DNA from: Brevundimonas sp.
GTDB lineage: Bacteria > Pseudomonadota > Alphaproteobacteria > Caulobacterales > Caulobacteraceae
Direction of reading: 5' to 3'
DNA length: 64,000 bases
NCBI RefSeq assembly: GCF_019636155.1
Contig: NZ_JAHBYB010000002.1
Coordinates: 62,001 to 126,000, forward strand
Shown here: positions 32,807 through 40,976 of the stretch, piece by piece
Layout of the letters: each line of letters opens with the position of its first letter
How positions within the stretch are numbered: position 1 is the first letter of the stretch
Position numbers and translations under genes: made by a program
The notes under the pieces: generated by a model
Told to the model about the DNA's origin: nothing
The model's input: the letters and a program-made list of their open reading frames with translations, nothing else
The model's database searches: none

Positions 32807-33763
32807 ATGACCCTCGCCTTCCTGTTCCCCGGCCAGGGCAGCCAGTCGGTCGGCATGGGCGCGAGCCTGGCCGACGCCTTCGCCAGCGCCCGCGAGGTCT
32901 TCGCCGAGGTCGATGACGCCCTGAACCAGAAGCTGTTCGCCCTGATGCGCGAGGGGCCGGAGGATCAGCTGACCCTGACCGAGAACGCCCAGCCGGCCCT
33001 GATGGCCGTTTCTGCGGCCGCGATGCGGGTGCTGAAGGTCGAGTTCGGGGTGGATGTGACGCGGGCGGGGTTCGTGGCGGGGCATTCGCTGGGCGAATAT
33101 TCGGCCCTGTGCGGGGCGGGGGCGATCAGCCTGGCGGATACGGCGCGGCTGCTGAAGCTGCGGGGCCAGGCGATGCAGCGGGCCGTGCCGGTGGGCAAGG
33201 GCGCCATGGCCTCCCTGATCGGGCCCAAGACGGACCTGGCGCTGGCCGAGGCGGCCGCGAAGGCCGGATCGGAAGCGGGGGTCTGCGTGGTGGCCAATGA
33301 CAACAACGCCGGCAATATCGTCATCTCGGGCGACAAGGCGGCCGTGGACCGGGCCATCGAGGCGGCCAAGGAGCTGGGCGCGCGGGCCATACCGCTGAAC
33401 GTCTCGGCGCCTTTCCACTGTCCGCTGATGCAGCCGGCGGCGGACGAGATGGCGGCGGCCCTGGCGGAGGCGAGGATCGTGGCGCCCGCCGTGCCCGTGG
33501 TGGTCAATGTGACGGCGCGGCCGGAGAGCGATCCCGAGGTCATCCGCCGCCTGCTGGTCGAGCAGGTCACGGGCCGGGTGCGCTGGCGCGAGAGCATGGA
33601 ATGGATGGCCGGGGAGGGCGGGGTGACCCGCTTCGCCGAGGTCGGATCGGGCAAGGTGCTGACCGGCATGGCCAAGCGGATCGCGCCGGACGTGGAGGCG
33701 CGGGCGTTGAACGCGCCGGAGGACCTGGAAGCGTTCGCCAAGGCAGTGACGAGTGGCGAGTGA
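32807..33763 (+). CDS. fabD: malonyl-CoA:ACP transacylase
   Basis: This 318-residue enzyme loads malonyl groups onto ACP for fatty-acid synthesis. Landmarks are FLFPGQGSQ at the N-terminus, the catalytic Ser near residue 92 in VAGHSLGEYSAL, the substrate Arg in LRGQAMQ, and the catalytic His in VSAPFHCPLM. The final residues VTSGE are encoded by the 7-bp repeat array that follows; they are absent from the family and show that the repeat has replaced the original end or stop. The start follows GCGGAG at 8-9 nt. Next comes fabG, then acpP and fabF. Confidence 0.96.
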   Translation: MTLAFLFPGQGSQSVGMGASLADAFASAREVFAEVDDALNQKLFALMREGPEDQLTLTENAQPALMAVSAAAMRVLKVEFGVDVTRAGFVAGHSLGEYSALCGAGAISLADTARLLKLRGQAMQRAVPVGKGAMASLIGPKTDLALAEAAAKAGSEAGVCVVANDNNAGNIVISGDKAAVDRAIEAAKELGARAIPLNVSAPFHCPLMQPAADEMAAALAEARIVAPAVPVVVNVTARPESDPEVIRRLLVEQVTGRVRWRESMEWMAGEGGVTRFAEVGSGKVLTGMAKRIAPDVEARALNAPEDLEAFAKAVTSGE

Positions 33764-33830
33764 CGAGTGGCGAGTGTATCCCTGCCGCTCCTTCGCCTTA
33801 CTCGCCACTCGCCACTGACCACTCGCCACT
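33745..33830. repeat. second pair of inverted 7-bp arrays, between fabD and fabG
   Basis: The left array (33745-33775) has about four and a half AGTGACG/AGTGGCG units and includes the fabD stop codon. The right array (33800-33830) has about four inverted units, one altered (TGACCACT). The 22-24-bp loop could let the transcript fold into a long hairpin that ends just before the fabG Shine-Dalgarno ACGGAG. Confidence 0.9.
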
Positions 33831-33842
33831 ACGGAGACTGAC

Positions 33843-34583
33843 ATGTTCGACCTTAGCGGAAAGACCGCGCTGGTGACCGGCGCCACGGGCGGGATCGGCG
33901 GGGCGGTGGCGCGGGCGCTGCATGCCCAGGGCGCGACCGTGGTGCTGTCGGGCACGCGCGAGGCGGTGCTGAACGATCTGGCCAAGGAGCTGGGCGGGCG
34001 GGCGTTCGCGGCGGCGGCCAACCTGTCGGACGCCGAATCGGTGGACGGACTGGTCGGTCGGGCGGAAGAGGCGGCGGGGGCGCCGCTGGATATCCTGGTG
34101 GCCAATGCGGGCATCACCAAGGACGGGCTTCTGATGCGGATGAAGGACGAGGATTTCGATCAGGTCATCAAGGTCAATCTGGAAAGCTATTTCCGCCTGT
34201 CGCGCGCCGCCGTGAAGGGGATGATGAAGCGCCGCGCCGGCCGCATCATCGGCGTCACCTCGGTGGTCGGGGTGACGGGCAATCCGGGCCAGACCAACTA
34301 TTCCGCCTCCAAGGCCGGGATGATCGGCTTTTCCAAGTCTCTGGCCCAGGAAGTCGGGTCGCGCGGCATCACGGTCAACTGCATCGCCCCGGGCTTTATC
34401 GCCAGCCCCATGACCGACGTGCTGAACGACCAGCAGCGCGAGGCGATCCTGGGCAAGATCCCGGCCGGGCGGCTGGGCACGGGCGATGAGATCGCGGCGG
34501 CGGCGGTCTATCTGTCGTCGGACGAGGCGGCCTATGTCACCGGCCAGACCCTGCATGTGAACGGCGGCATGGCGATGATCTAG
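33843..34583 (+). CDS. fabG: 3-oxoacyl-ACP reductase
   Basis: This 246-residue SDR reduces 3-oxoacyl-ACP to 3-hydroxyacyl-ACP with NADPH. It has the cofactor loop VTGATGGIGGAVARAL (about residues 11-26), NAGITKDGLLMRM (the FabG-type NAG motif), Ser in GVTSVVGVTGNPGQ, and NYSASKAGMIGFSKSLAQE with catalytic Tyr and Lys near 152 and 156. The run TVNCIAPGFIASPMTD and the short GGMAMI end fit FabG. ACGGAG precedes the ATG by 7 nt. The position between fabD and acpP is the classical fab cluster. Confidence 0.95.
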   Translation: MFDLSGKTALVTGATGGIGGAVARALHAQGATVVLSGTREAVLNDLAKELGGRAFAAAANLSDAESVDGLVGRAEEAAGAPLDILVANAGITKDGLLMRMKDEDFDQVIKVNLESYFRLSRAAVKGMMKRRAGRIIGVTSVVGVTGNPGQTNYSASKAGMIGFSKSLAQEVGSRGITVNCIAPGFIASPMTDVLNDQQREAILGKIPAGRLGTGDEIAAAAVYLSSDEAAYVTGQTLHVNGGMAMI

Positions 34584-34730
34584 GGCCTTCCCCAGCGGAA
34601 TGACTGTGCTAAAGGCGGTCGCAACCGCCTGCGCCGAGGCCCGTTATGGTCTTGCACAAGCGGCGCCGTCACCTTACGGCATTGACTGAGACAACCGCCG
34701 CCATCGCGGCATAGAAGGCAGAGACATCCC

Positions 34731-34970
34731 ATGTCCGACACCCTGGAACGCGTCCGCAAGATCGTCATCGACCACCTGGACGCCGATCCGGACAAGGTCA
34801 CCGAAAAGGCCAGCTTCATCGACGACCTGGGCGCCGATTCGCTCGACAACGTCGAACTGGTCATGGCCTTCGAGGAAGAATTCGACATCGAAATCCCGGA
34901 TGACGCCGCCGAGCACATCCAGACGGTCGGCGACGCCGTGAAATTCATCAACGAGAAGTCGGGCGGCTGA
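34731..34970 (+). CDS. acpP: acyl carrier protein
   Basis: This 79-residue acidic protein carries growing acyl chains on a 4'-phosphopantetheine attached to Ser37 in [19 protein letters not shown]. Length, charge and helix pattern ([16 protein letters not shown], then ALDADP-like loop, then [16 protein letters not shown]) are standard. A 147-bp gap before it contains TGTGCTAAAGG (about 34606-34616), which resembles the -10 of fabD, so acpP may have its own promoter as is common for this highly expressed gene. A hairpin overlaps the stop codon. Confidence 0.97.
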   Translation: MSDTLERVRKIVIDHLDADPDKVTEKASFIDDLGADSLDNVELVMAFEEEFDIEIPDDAAEHIQTVGDAVKFINEKSGG

Positions 34971-34988
34971 TTTCAGCCCCGCCTTTTC
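34962..34988 (+). terminator. hairpin after acpP
   Basis: GGCGGCTGA and TCAGCCCCGCC can pair (with two looped-out bases) over the acpP stop codon and are followed by TTTT. It is probably a partial terminator that raises acpP above fabF expression, or an mRNA 3'-end protector. Confidence 0.55.
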
Positions 34989-35084
34989 GCAAAGGCTTCT
35001 GATGGCCGCCGTGGCGCGCCCCTAGCGGGCGGGCCGGGCGGCCATTAGTGTTTCTGCACCTGAGGATTCTGAAGGAGCGACCGC

Positions 35085-36368
35085 ATGCGCCGCGTCGTCG
35101 TCACCGGCATCGGCCTTCTGACCCCCCTGGGCTGGGGCGTCGAAACCAGCTGGAAGGGCATCGTCGAAGGCCGGTCGGGCATCAAGCCGATCACCAATTT
35201 CGACACCGAAGGCTATGGCTGCACCATCGCCGGGGAAATCCCCAGCGTGGACGGTCGCGGCGGCGGCACGCCCGACACGCCGGGCGTCTTCGACCCTGAA
35301 AAGGTGATGTCGGCCAAGGATCGCAAGCGGGTCGACGACTTCATCGTCTATGGCATAGCGGCGGCGGACGAGGCCCTGGCCGATGCGGGCTGGAAGCCCG
35401 AGACGGACCATGACCGCGAACGCACCGGGGTGATGATCGGCTCGGGCATCGGGGGCCTGGGCCCCATCGCCGACACCGCCATCGTGCTGAAGGAACAGGG
35501 ACCGCGCCGGGTCAGCCCCTTCTTCATCCCCATGTCGCTGATCAATCTGGTGTCCGGACAGGTGTCGATCCGCCACGGCCTGAAGGGGCCGAACCATTCG
35601 GTGGTAACCGCCTGCGCCACCGGCGCCCACGCCATCGGCGACGCAGCCCGGATGATCGCCCTGGACGACGCCGACGTCATGGTGGCGGGCGGGGCCGAGG
35701 GGTCGATCGTGCCGATCGGCATCGCCGGCTTCCTGGCCTGCAAGGCGCTGTGCACCGCCTATAACGACACGCCCGAGAAGGCCTCGCGTCCCTATGACCG
35801 GGGCCATGCCGGCTTCGTCATGGGCGAGGGCGCGGGCATTCTGGTGCTGGAGGAATACGAGCACGCCAAGGCGCGGGGGGCGAAAATCTACGCCGAGGTG
35901 GTGGGCTATGGCCTGACCGGCGACGCCTATCACATCACCGCCCCGTCGGAGGACGGCGAGGGCGGTCGCCGGGCCATGGAGATGGCGTTGAAGCGCGCGG
36001 GCATGACGCCGTCGGACCTGGACTACGTCAACGCCCACGGCACCTCGACCATGGCCGACTGGATCGAGTTGAAGGCCATCGAGGGCCTGGTCGGGGATCA
36101 CGCGAAGAATCTGGCCGTTTCGTCGACCAAGTCGATGACCGGGCACCTGCTGGGCGCCGCCGGGGCAATAGAGGCGGCCTTCTGCGTCCTGGCGATCCGC
36201 GACCAGATGGCGCCGCCGACCATCAATCTGGACGATCCGGAGCATGAGACGCCGATCGACCTGGTCCCGCACAAGGGCAAGGCGATGAAGATCGACGTGG
36301 CCATGTCCAACAGCTTCGGTTTCGGCGGCACCAACGCCTCGGTGATCTTCAAGAAGGTCGCCGGGTGA
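35085..36368 (+). CDS. fabF: 3-oxoacyl-ACP synthase II
   Basis: This 427-residue condensing enzyme elongates acyl-ACP with malonyl-ACP. It starts MRRVVVTGIGLLTPLG and contains the nucleophile Cys near residue 176 in TACATGAHAIGDAA, the first His in YVNAHGTSTMADWIE, and the second His in SMTGHLLGAAGAIEA. NSFGFGGTNASVIF closes the protein. AGGAGCGACC precedes the ATG. The stop overlaps the GTG of mltG (GTGA), coupling lipid and wall functions in one transcript. Confidence 0.97.
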   Translation: MRRVVVTGIGLLTPLGWGVETSWKGIVEGRSGIKPITNFDTEGYGCTIAGEIPSVDGRGGGTPDTPGVFDPEKVMSAKDRKRVDDFIVYGIAAADEALADAGWKPETDHDRERTGVMIGSGIGGLGPIADTAIVLKEQGPRRVSPFFIPMSLINLVSGQVSIRHGLKGPNHSVVTACATGAHAIGDAARMIALDDADVMVAGGAEGSIVPIGIAGFLACKALCTAYNDTPEKASRPYDRGHAGFVMGEGAGILVLEEYEHAKARGAKIYAEVVGYGLTGDAYHITAPSEDGEGGRRAMEMALKRAGMTPSDLDYVNAHGTSTMADWIELKAIEGLVGDHAKNLAVSSTKSMTGHLLGAAGAIEAAFCVLAIRDQMAPPTINLDDPEHETPIDLVPHKGKAMKIDVAMSNSFGFGGTNASVIFKKVAG

Positions 36369-37576
36369 GCCGCGTCGAGCGCAAGCCCCGATCTGGACTG
36401 ATGGTGGCGCTTCTGACCGCCTCGGCGACGGGGATGCTGTTTGTGATCGCCATGCTGGCCATCGGCTGGAGCGTCTATTTCGGCCCCGGGCCGTCGGCGC
36501 GCGAAGGGCAGGCGACGGTCGTGACCCTGCCCAGCGGCGCAGGGGTGTCGGCCATCGGAGCCAGGCTGAAGGCCGCGGGGGTGATCCGTTCGACCGACAT
36601 GTTCCGGGCCGCCGTCACCCTGACCGGCGCCGATCGCCGGCTGAGGGCGGGGGAGTATGAGGTGCCGTCGCGCGCCTCGTTGAAGACGGTTCTGGGCCTG
36701 CTGGTCGACGGGCGGGTGGTGCGCCATTTCGTGACCCTGCCCGAGGGGTGGTCTTCGGCCCAGGCGGTCGACATCCTTATGCGGACCGAGGTCCTGACCG
36801 GCGAGGCGCCGCCCGTGCCGCCCGAGGGTTCGCTGTGGCCCCAGACATACGAAGTGATGCGGGGCGAAAGCCGCGCCTCGGTGATCCGGCGCATGCAGAC
36901 CCTGGGCGAGGAAAAGCTGGCCGCCCTGTGGGCCCAGCGCAGCCCGCGCACCGTGGCGCGGTCGCCCGAGGAGGCGGTGATCCTGGCCTCCATCGTCGAG
37001 AAGGAGACGGGGATCGCGTCGGAACGCCCCCGGGTGGCGTCCGTGTTCAGCAACCGGCTGCGCACCGGCATGCGGCTGGAGAGCGACCCGACCATCGTCT
37101 ATGGCATCACCAAGGGACGGCCGCTGGGGCGAGGCATCCGCCTGTCGGAACTGCGGCGCGAGACGCCGTGGAACACCTATCTGGTCGACGGCCTGCCGCC
37201 GACGCCCATCGCCAATCCGGGCGAGGAGGCCATCAGGGCGGTGCTGAATCCGCCGCAGACCAACGACCTGTTCTTCGTCGCCGACGGCACGGGCGGCCAC
37301 GTCTTCGCCCGCACCTATGAGGAGCACCTGCTGAACGTGGCGCGCTGGCGCGACATCGAGCGGCGCAAGGCGGGCCTGCCGCCCACGGCCCCGGCGCCGG
37401 CCACGCCCGAGACGGTTCCGACCGCGCCGGGCGTCCCGGTCGAGCCTCCGTCAGGCCAGGCGGTGATCACCATGCAGGCGCCCGGAACCGTGACCCCGTC
37501 GCGGCCGCTTCGCCCCGCCACCCCGGCCAATGACGACATCGCCGCGGCGGCGCGGGCCGGCGGGCGCGGCGGATGA
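36365..37576 (+). CDS. mltG: endolytic murein transglycosylase MltG
   Basis: This 403-residue YceG/MltG protein cuts nascent peptidoglycan strands and so sets glycan length. It has one N-terminal membrane helix (about residues 14-36, VALLTASATGMLFVIAMLAIGW), a LysM-like periplasmic part, and the catalytic domain with ILASIVEKETG (the Glu of EKE near residue 217 is catalytic), RPRVASVFSNRLRTGMRLESDPTIVYGI, and NTYLVDGLPPTPIANPG. The last 70 residues are Pro/Ala-rich and disordered. The order fabF-mltG-yicC-gmk is continuous, with 4-nt overlaps at both ends. Confidence 0.93.
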   Translation: MSRVERKPRSGLMVALLTASATGMLFVIAMLAIGWSVYFGPGPSAREGQATVVTLPSGAGVSAIGARLKAAGVIRSTDMFRAAVTLTGADRRLRAGEYEVPSRASLKTVLGLLVDGRVVRHFVTLPEGWSSAQAVDILMRTEVLTGEAPPVPPEGSLWPQTYEVMRGESRASVIRRMQTLGEEKLAALWAQRSPRTVARSPEEAVILASIVEKETGIASERPRVASVFSNRLRTGMRLESDPTIVYGITKGRPLGRGIRLSELRRETPWNTYLVDGLPPTPIANPGEEAIRAVLNPPQTNDLFFVADGTGGHVFARTYEEHLLNVARWRDIERRKAGLPPTAPAPATPETVPTAPGVPVEPPSGQAVITMQAPGTVTPSRPLRPATPANDDIAAAARAGGRGG

Positions 37577-38457
37577 GCGGCGTCTCGGGCATGACCGGCT
37601 TCGGCCGGGCCGAGGGGGCGTCTGGCGACTGGAGCTGGTCGGTCGAGGCGCGGTCGGTCAACGGCCGGAACCTGGATGTCAGGTTCCGCGGCCCGCCGGG
37701 GTTCGACAGGCTGGAGCCGGCCGCGAAGGCGGCGGCCCAGGCCCGGTTCGCGCGCGGCCAGGTGACGGTGGGGCTCCAGGCCAAGCGGGCCGAGGCGGGG
37801 GCGGCGGGCCTGAGCGTCAACGCCGAGGTTCTGGACCGCTATCTGAAGCTGGCCAAGGACCTGGTGAAGGGCGGGGCCGCGCCGGCGACGGCGGACGGGC
37901 TGCTGGGTCTTCGCGGGGTGCTGGAGATCCCGGAGGAGGCCGAGGACGAGGCCGCGCACGCGGCGCTGGAGGCGGCCATGGCCGCCGACGTCGAGCGGGC
38001 GCTGGAGGCGCTGAAGGCTTCGCGGGAACGGGAAGGCGCGCAGCTGGCCCCGGTGATCGGCGGCTTCATCGACCGGATCGAGGCGCTGGTCGCCGACGCC
38101 GAGCGCGAGGCGGGCGCCCAGGTGGAGGCGATCCGCGAACGGTTCAGCCGCCGCATGGCCGAATTGGCGCCCGACGCGCCGGGGCTGGAGGAGCGGATTT
38201 ATCTGGAGGCGGCGGCCCTGGCGGCCAAGGCCGATGTGCGCGAGGAGCTGGACCGGCTGACGGCCCACGTCGCCAGCGCCCGCACCCTGTTGCAGCAACC
38301 GCCCGCCGGGCGGAAACTGGATTTCCTGATGCAGGAATTCATGCGCGAGGCGAACACCCTCTGCTCCAAATCGGCTACCACCGCCCTGACCGCGACGGGG
38401 CTGGACCTGAAGGCGGTGATCGAACAGTTGCGTGAACAGGTGCAGAATGTCGAATGA
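37573..38457 (+). CDS. yicC: YicC family endoribonuclease
   Basis: This 294-residue protein begins MSGVSGMTGFGRAEG, the YicC_N opening, and ends with the DUF1732 region: GRKLDFLMQEFMREANTLCSKS then ALTATGLDLKAVIEQLREQVQNVE. YicC of E. coli is a metal-dependent endoribonuclease that affects the small RNA RyhB. The middle (about residues 90-210) is helical and rich in Glu/Ala. It overlaps mltG by 4 bp and gmk by 11 bp, the yicC-gmk pairing common among bacteria. Confidence 0.93.
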   Translation: MSGVSGMTGFGRAEGASGDWSWSVEARSVNGRNLDVRFRGPPGFDRLEPAAKAAAQARFARGQVTVGLQAKRAEAGAAGLSVNAEVLDRYLKLAKDLVKGGAAPATADGLLGLRGVLEIPEEAEDEAAHAALEAAMAADVERALEALKASREREGAQLAPVIGGFIDRIEALVADAEREAGAQVEAIRERFSRRMAELAPDAPGLEERIYLEAAALAAKADVREELDRLTAHVASARTLLQQPPAGRKLDFLMQEFMREANTLCSKSATTALTATGLDLKAVIEQLREQVQNVE

Positions 38458-39088
38458 ACGCACGCCCCGCCGGGGCGTCCTGCTGATCGTGGCCAGCCCG
38501 TCGGGCGCGGGCAAGACCAGCCTGTGTCGCCGACTGATGGCCGACCACGCGGCGCTGGAGCTGTCGGTGTCCATGACCACGCGTGACATCCGGCCCGGCG
38601 AGGTGGCGGGCCGCGACTATAATTTCGTCGAGCGGGCGCAGTTCGAGCGGCTGATCGCCGAGGACGCCTTCCTGGAATGGGCGGATGTGCACGGCAATCT
38701 GTACGGCAGCCCGCGCGCGCCGATCGACCGGGCCCTGGCGGAAGGGCGCGACGTTCTGTTCGACATCGACTGGCAGGGCGCGCGCGACATCGCCGCCAGA
38801 TGTCCAGGGGACGCGGTGCGGGTCTTCATCCTGCCGCCCAGCCTGGAAGAGCTGCGTCGCCGCCTGGTGACCCGGTCGCAGGACGCGGACGACGTGATCG
38901 AGCGCCGCGTGGCCAACGCCAAGGGCGAGATCGAACGCTGTGACGACTTCGACTATGTGCTGGTGAACGAGGACTTCGACCGGTCCTATGCCGAGCTGGC
39001 CCACATCTATCACGCCGAACGCAGCCGCCGGTCGCGGAACCTGTGGGTGGCGGCCTATCGCCAGGCGCTGCTGAACGAGGTGGTCTGA
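38447..39088 (+). CDS. gmk: guanylate kinase
   Basis: This 213-residue enzyme phosphorylates GMP to GDP. The P-loop is SPSGAGKTS (residues 17-25); SVSMTTRDIRPGEVAGRDY and LEWADVHGNLYGSP line the GMP site; DVLFDIDWQGARDI is the Walker B strand. The ATG at 38447, overlapping yicC by 11 bp, gives the usual N-terminus; a GTG five codons earlier is the alternative. It closes the fab-mltG-yicC-gmk cluster and faces rsmA. Confidence 0.95.
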   Translation: MSNERTPRRGVLLIVASPSGAGKTSLCRRLMADHAALELSVSMTTRDIRPGEVAGRDYNFVERAQFERLIAEDAFLEWADVHGNLYGSPRAPIDRALAEGRDVLFDIDWQGARDIAARCPGDAVRVFILPPSLEELRRRLVTRSQDADDVIERRVANAKGEIERCDDFDYVLVNEDFDRSYAELAHIYHAERSRRSRNLWVAAYRQALLNEVV

Positions 39089-39135
39089 GGGCCTTCAGCC
39101 CCGCGCGCCACAGGCCGCGGGCGCCCTTGATCGCG

Positions 39136-39954
39136 TCAGCGCGCGGGTTGGTCGAGAGCGTCGGCCAGGCGCAGGAAGCCATTGAGGTCGATGGTCTCGG
39201 CCCGGGCGTCCGGCGCGATGCCGGCGCGTTCGCACAGGGCGCCGCCGCCCAGCGGCTTCAGGCTGGAGCGCAGCATCTTGCGGCGCTGGCCGAAGGCGGC
39301 GGCGGTGACCCGCTCAAGCCGTTTCAGCCTCTCGGGCGCGGGGCGGTCGGGACGGGGGACCAGATGGACGACGGCCGAGGCGACCTTCGGGGGCGGGGTG
39401 AAGGCGGCGGCGGGCAGGTGCATGACCAGCCGCGCCTCGCACACGGCCTGGGCGATGACGGCCAGGCGGCCATAAGCGTCCTCGCCCGGCGCGGCCACGA
39501 TGCGTTCGGCCACCTCCTTCTGGAACATCAGGGTCAGGGCGTGGGGCGTCCATGGCCCCGTTAGCCATTTGATCAGCAGGGCGGTGCCGACGTTGTAGGG
39601 CAGGTTGGAGACCAGATGGGCCGGCCCATCGACAAGGGCGGCCTCCTTCACCCGCAGGGCGTCGTCCTGGATGATGGACAGCCGGCCCGAGCCGTCGTCC
39701 AGTTCGGACAGCAGGGGGACGAAGCGGGGGTCTTTCTCCACCAGCACGACCCGGCCCGCGTCGCTTTCCAGCAGGGCGCGGGTCAGGCCGCCGGGGCCGG
39801 GGCCGACCTCGATGACGGCGCGGCCTTCGAACGGCCCGGCCAGGCGCACGATCTTGCGGGTGACGTTCAGGTCCAGCAGGAAATGCTGGCCGAAGCTCTT
39901 TTTGGCCGACAGGCCGTGGGCGTCCAGGGTTTCGCGCAGGGTCGGCTGTGTCAT
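39136..39954 (-). CDS. rsmA: 16S rRNA (A1518/A1519) dimethyltransferase
   Basis: This 272-residue KsgA-type enzyme dimethylates two adenosines in helix 45 of 16S rRNA late in 30S assembly. SKKSFGQHFLLD-like sequence (AKKSFGQHFLLDLN) opens it, VIEVGPGPGGLTRALL is the SAM site (about residues 48-63), and NLPYNVGTALLIKWL is the catalytic N-L-P-Y motif. QKEVAERIVAAPG and AFGQRRKMLRSSL are further signatures. It is the last gene of the lptF-lptG-lptD-surA-pdxA-rsmA operon, overlapping pdxA by 4 bp; this surA-pdxA-rsmA order is also found in E. coli. Confidence 0.96.
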   Translation of the reverse strand: MTQPTLRETLDAHGLSAKKSFGQHFLLDLNVTRKIVRLAGPFEGRAVIEVGPGPGGLTRALLESDAGRVVLVEKDPRFVPLLSELDDGSGRLSIIQDDALRVKEAALVDGPAHLVSNLPYNVGTALLIKWLTGPWTPHALTLMFQKEVAERIVAAPGEDAYGRLAVIAQAVCEARLVMHLPAAAFTPPPKVASAVVHLVPRPDRPAPERLKRLERVTAAAFGQRRKMLRSSLKPLGGGALCERAGIAPDARAETIDLNGFLRLADALDQPAR

Positions 39955-40976
39955 CGGGCGCGGCTTTGGGCCCGGCTCTGGGCCATGTCGGCGGCCAGGC
40001 GCAGGGCGGCGATCAGGCTGTCGGGCCGGGCGAGGCCCTGGCCGGCGATGTCGAAGCCGGTGCCGTGGTCTGGCGAGGTGCGGACGACGGGCAGGCCCAG
40101 GGTGGCGTTGACCCCGCCCCAGAAGTCCAGCGTCTTGACCGGGATCAGGGCCTGGTCGTGATACAGGCAGAGGGCCGCGTCATAGGTCCGCCGCGCCTCG
40201 TCATGGAACAGGGTGTCGGCCGGGCGCGGATCGGTGATGTCCAGCCCCATCTCGCGCAGGCGGGCGGCGGTGGGGCCAAGGATCTCGATCTCCTGCATCC
40301 CCAGGGCGCCGCCCTCGCCGGCGTGGGGGTTCAGGGCGGCCAGGGCCAGGCGCGGGCGGGCGATGGCGAAGTCGCGGCGCAGGGCGTCGTCCACCACCTG
40401 GGCCGTGCGCGTCAGGCGCTCGACCGTGAGCAGTTCGGGGACCTGGTCGAAGGCGACGTGGATGGTGACCAGGCAGGCGCGCAGGTCGCGGGCCGTCAGC
40501 ATCATCACCGGACCCCGCACCCCCGCGAAGGGCGCATCGGCGGTCAGCTCGGCGATGAATTCGGTGTGGCCCGGAAAGCGGAAGCCCGAGGCGTACATGG
40601 GCGCCTTGGCGATGGGGCAGGTGACGACGCCGCCCGCCTCGCCCGACAGGGCCAGGGACACGGCCTCCTCGATCCAGTCCGCGACGACCGAGGCGTTGGC
40701 GGGGTCGGGTCGGCCGGGCGTGACGGCCGCGCGCAGGGGCCGATGCAGGACCGGCAGGGCGCGCCCGAAGACGGAGGCGGCGTCGGCGGCGGCCGTGACT
40801 TCGGCGACCGCGCAGTCTCGGGCCCGCATCAGATCGGCGTCGCCCACGACAGCGAAGGCCGGACCGCCATCACGTAAGGCGCGCCAGGCGGCGGCGGCGA
40901 TCTCGGGCCCGACGCCGGCCGGGTCGCCCAGGCTGAGGGCCAGGGGAGCGGTCGGCGGCGCGACGGCCGCCTTCAT
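39951..40976 (-). CDS. pdxA: 4-hydroxythreonine-4-phosphate dehydrogenase
   Basis: This 341-residue enzyme oxidises 4-phosphohydroxy-L-threonine in the DXP-dependent pyridoxal phosphate pathway. Signatures are SLGDPAGVGPEIAAAAW at the N-terminus, CPIAKAPMYASGFRFPGHTEFIAEL with metal and substrate residues, LNPHAGEGGALGMQEI, and LYHDQALIPVKTLDF carrying the metal-binding His. On the minus strand the surA stop and the pdxA start share bases as TGATG, supporting the ATG at 40976; a GTG directly before it is the other option. Confidence 0.95.
   Translation of the reverse strand: MKAAVAPPTAPLALSLGDPAGVGPEIAAAAWRALRDGGPAFAVVGDADLMRARDCAVAEVTAAADAASVFGRALPVLHRPLRAAVTPGRPDPANASVVADWIEEAVSLALSGEAGGVVTCPIAKAPMYASGFRFPGHTEFIAELTADAPFAGVRGPVMMLTARDLRACLVTIHVAFDQVPELLTVERLTRTAQVVDDALRRDFAIARPRLALAALNPHAGEGGALGMQEIEILGPTAARLREMGLDITDPRPADTLFHDEARRTYDAALCLYHDQALIPVKTLDFWGGVNATLGLPVVRTSPDHGTGFDIAGQGLARPDSLIAALRLAADMAQSRAQSRAR

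Noticed and set aside
32661-33830. Short regular repeats that could suggest a CRISPR array
   Set aside because: Units are 7 bp in direct tandem without spacers, occur in inverted pairs, and no cas gene is nearby.
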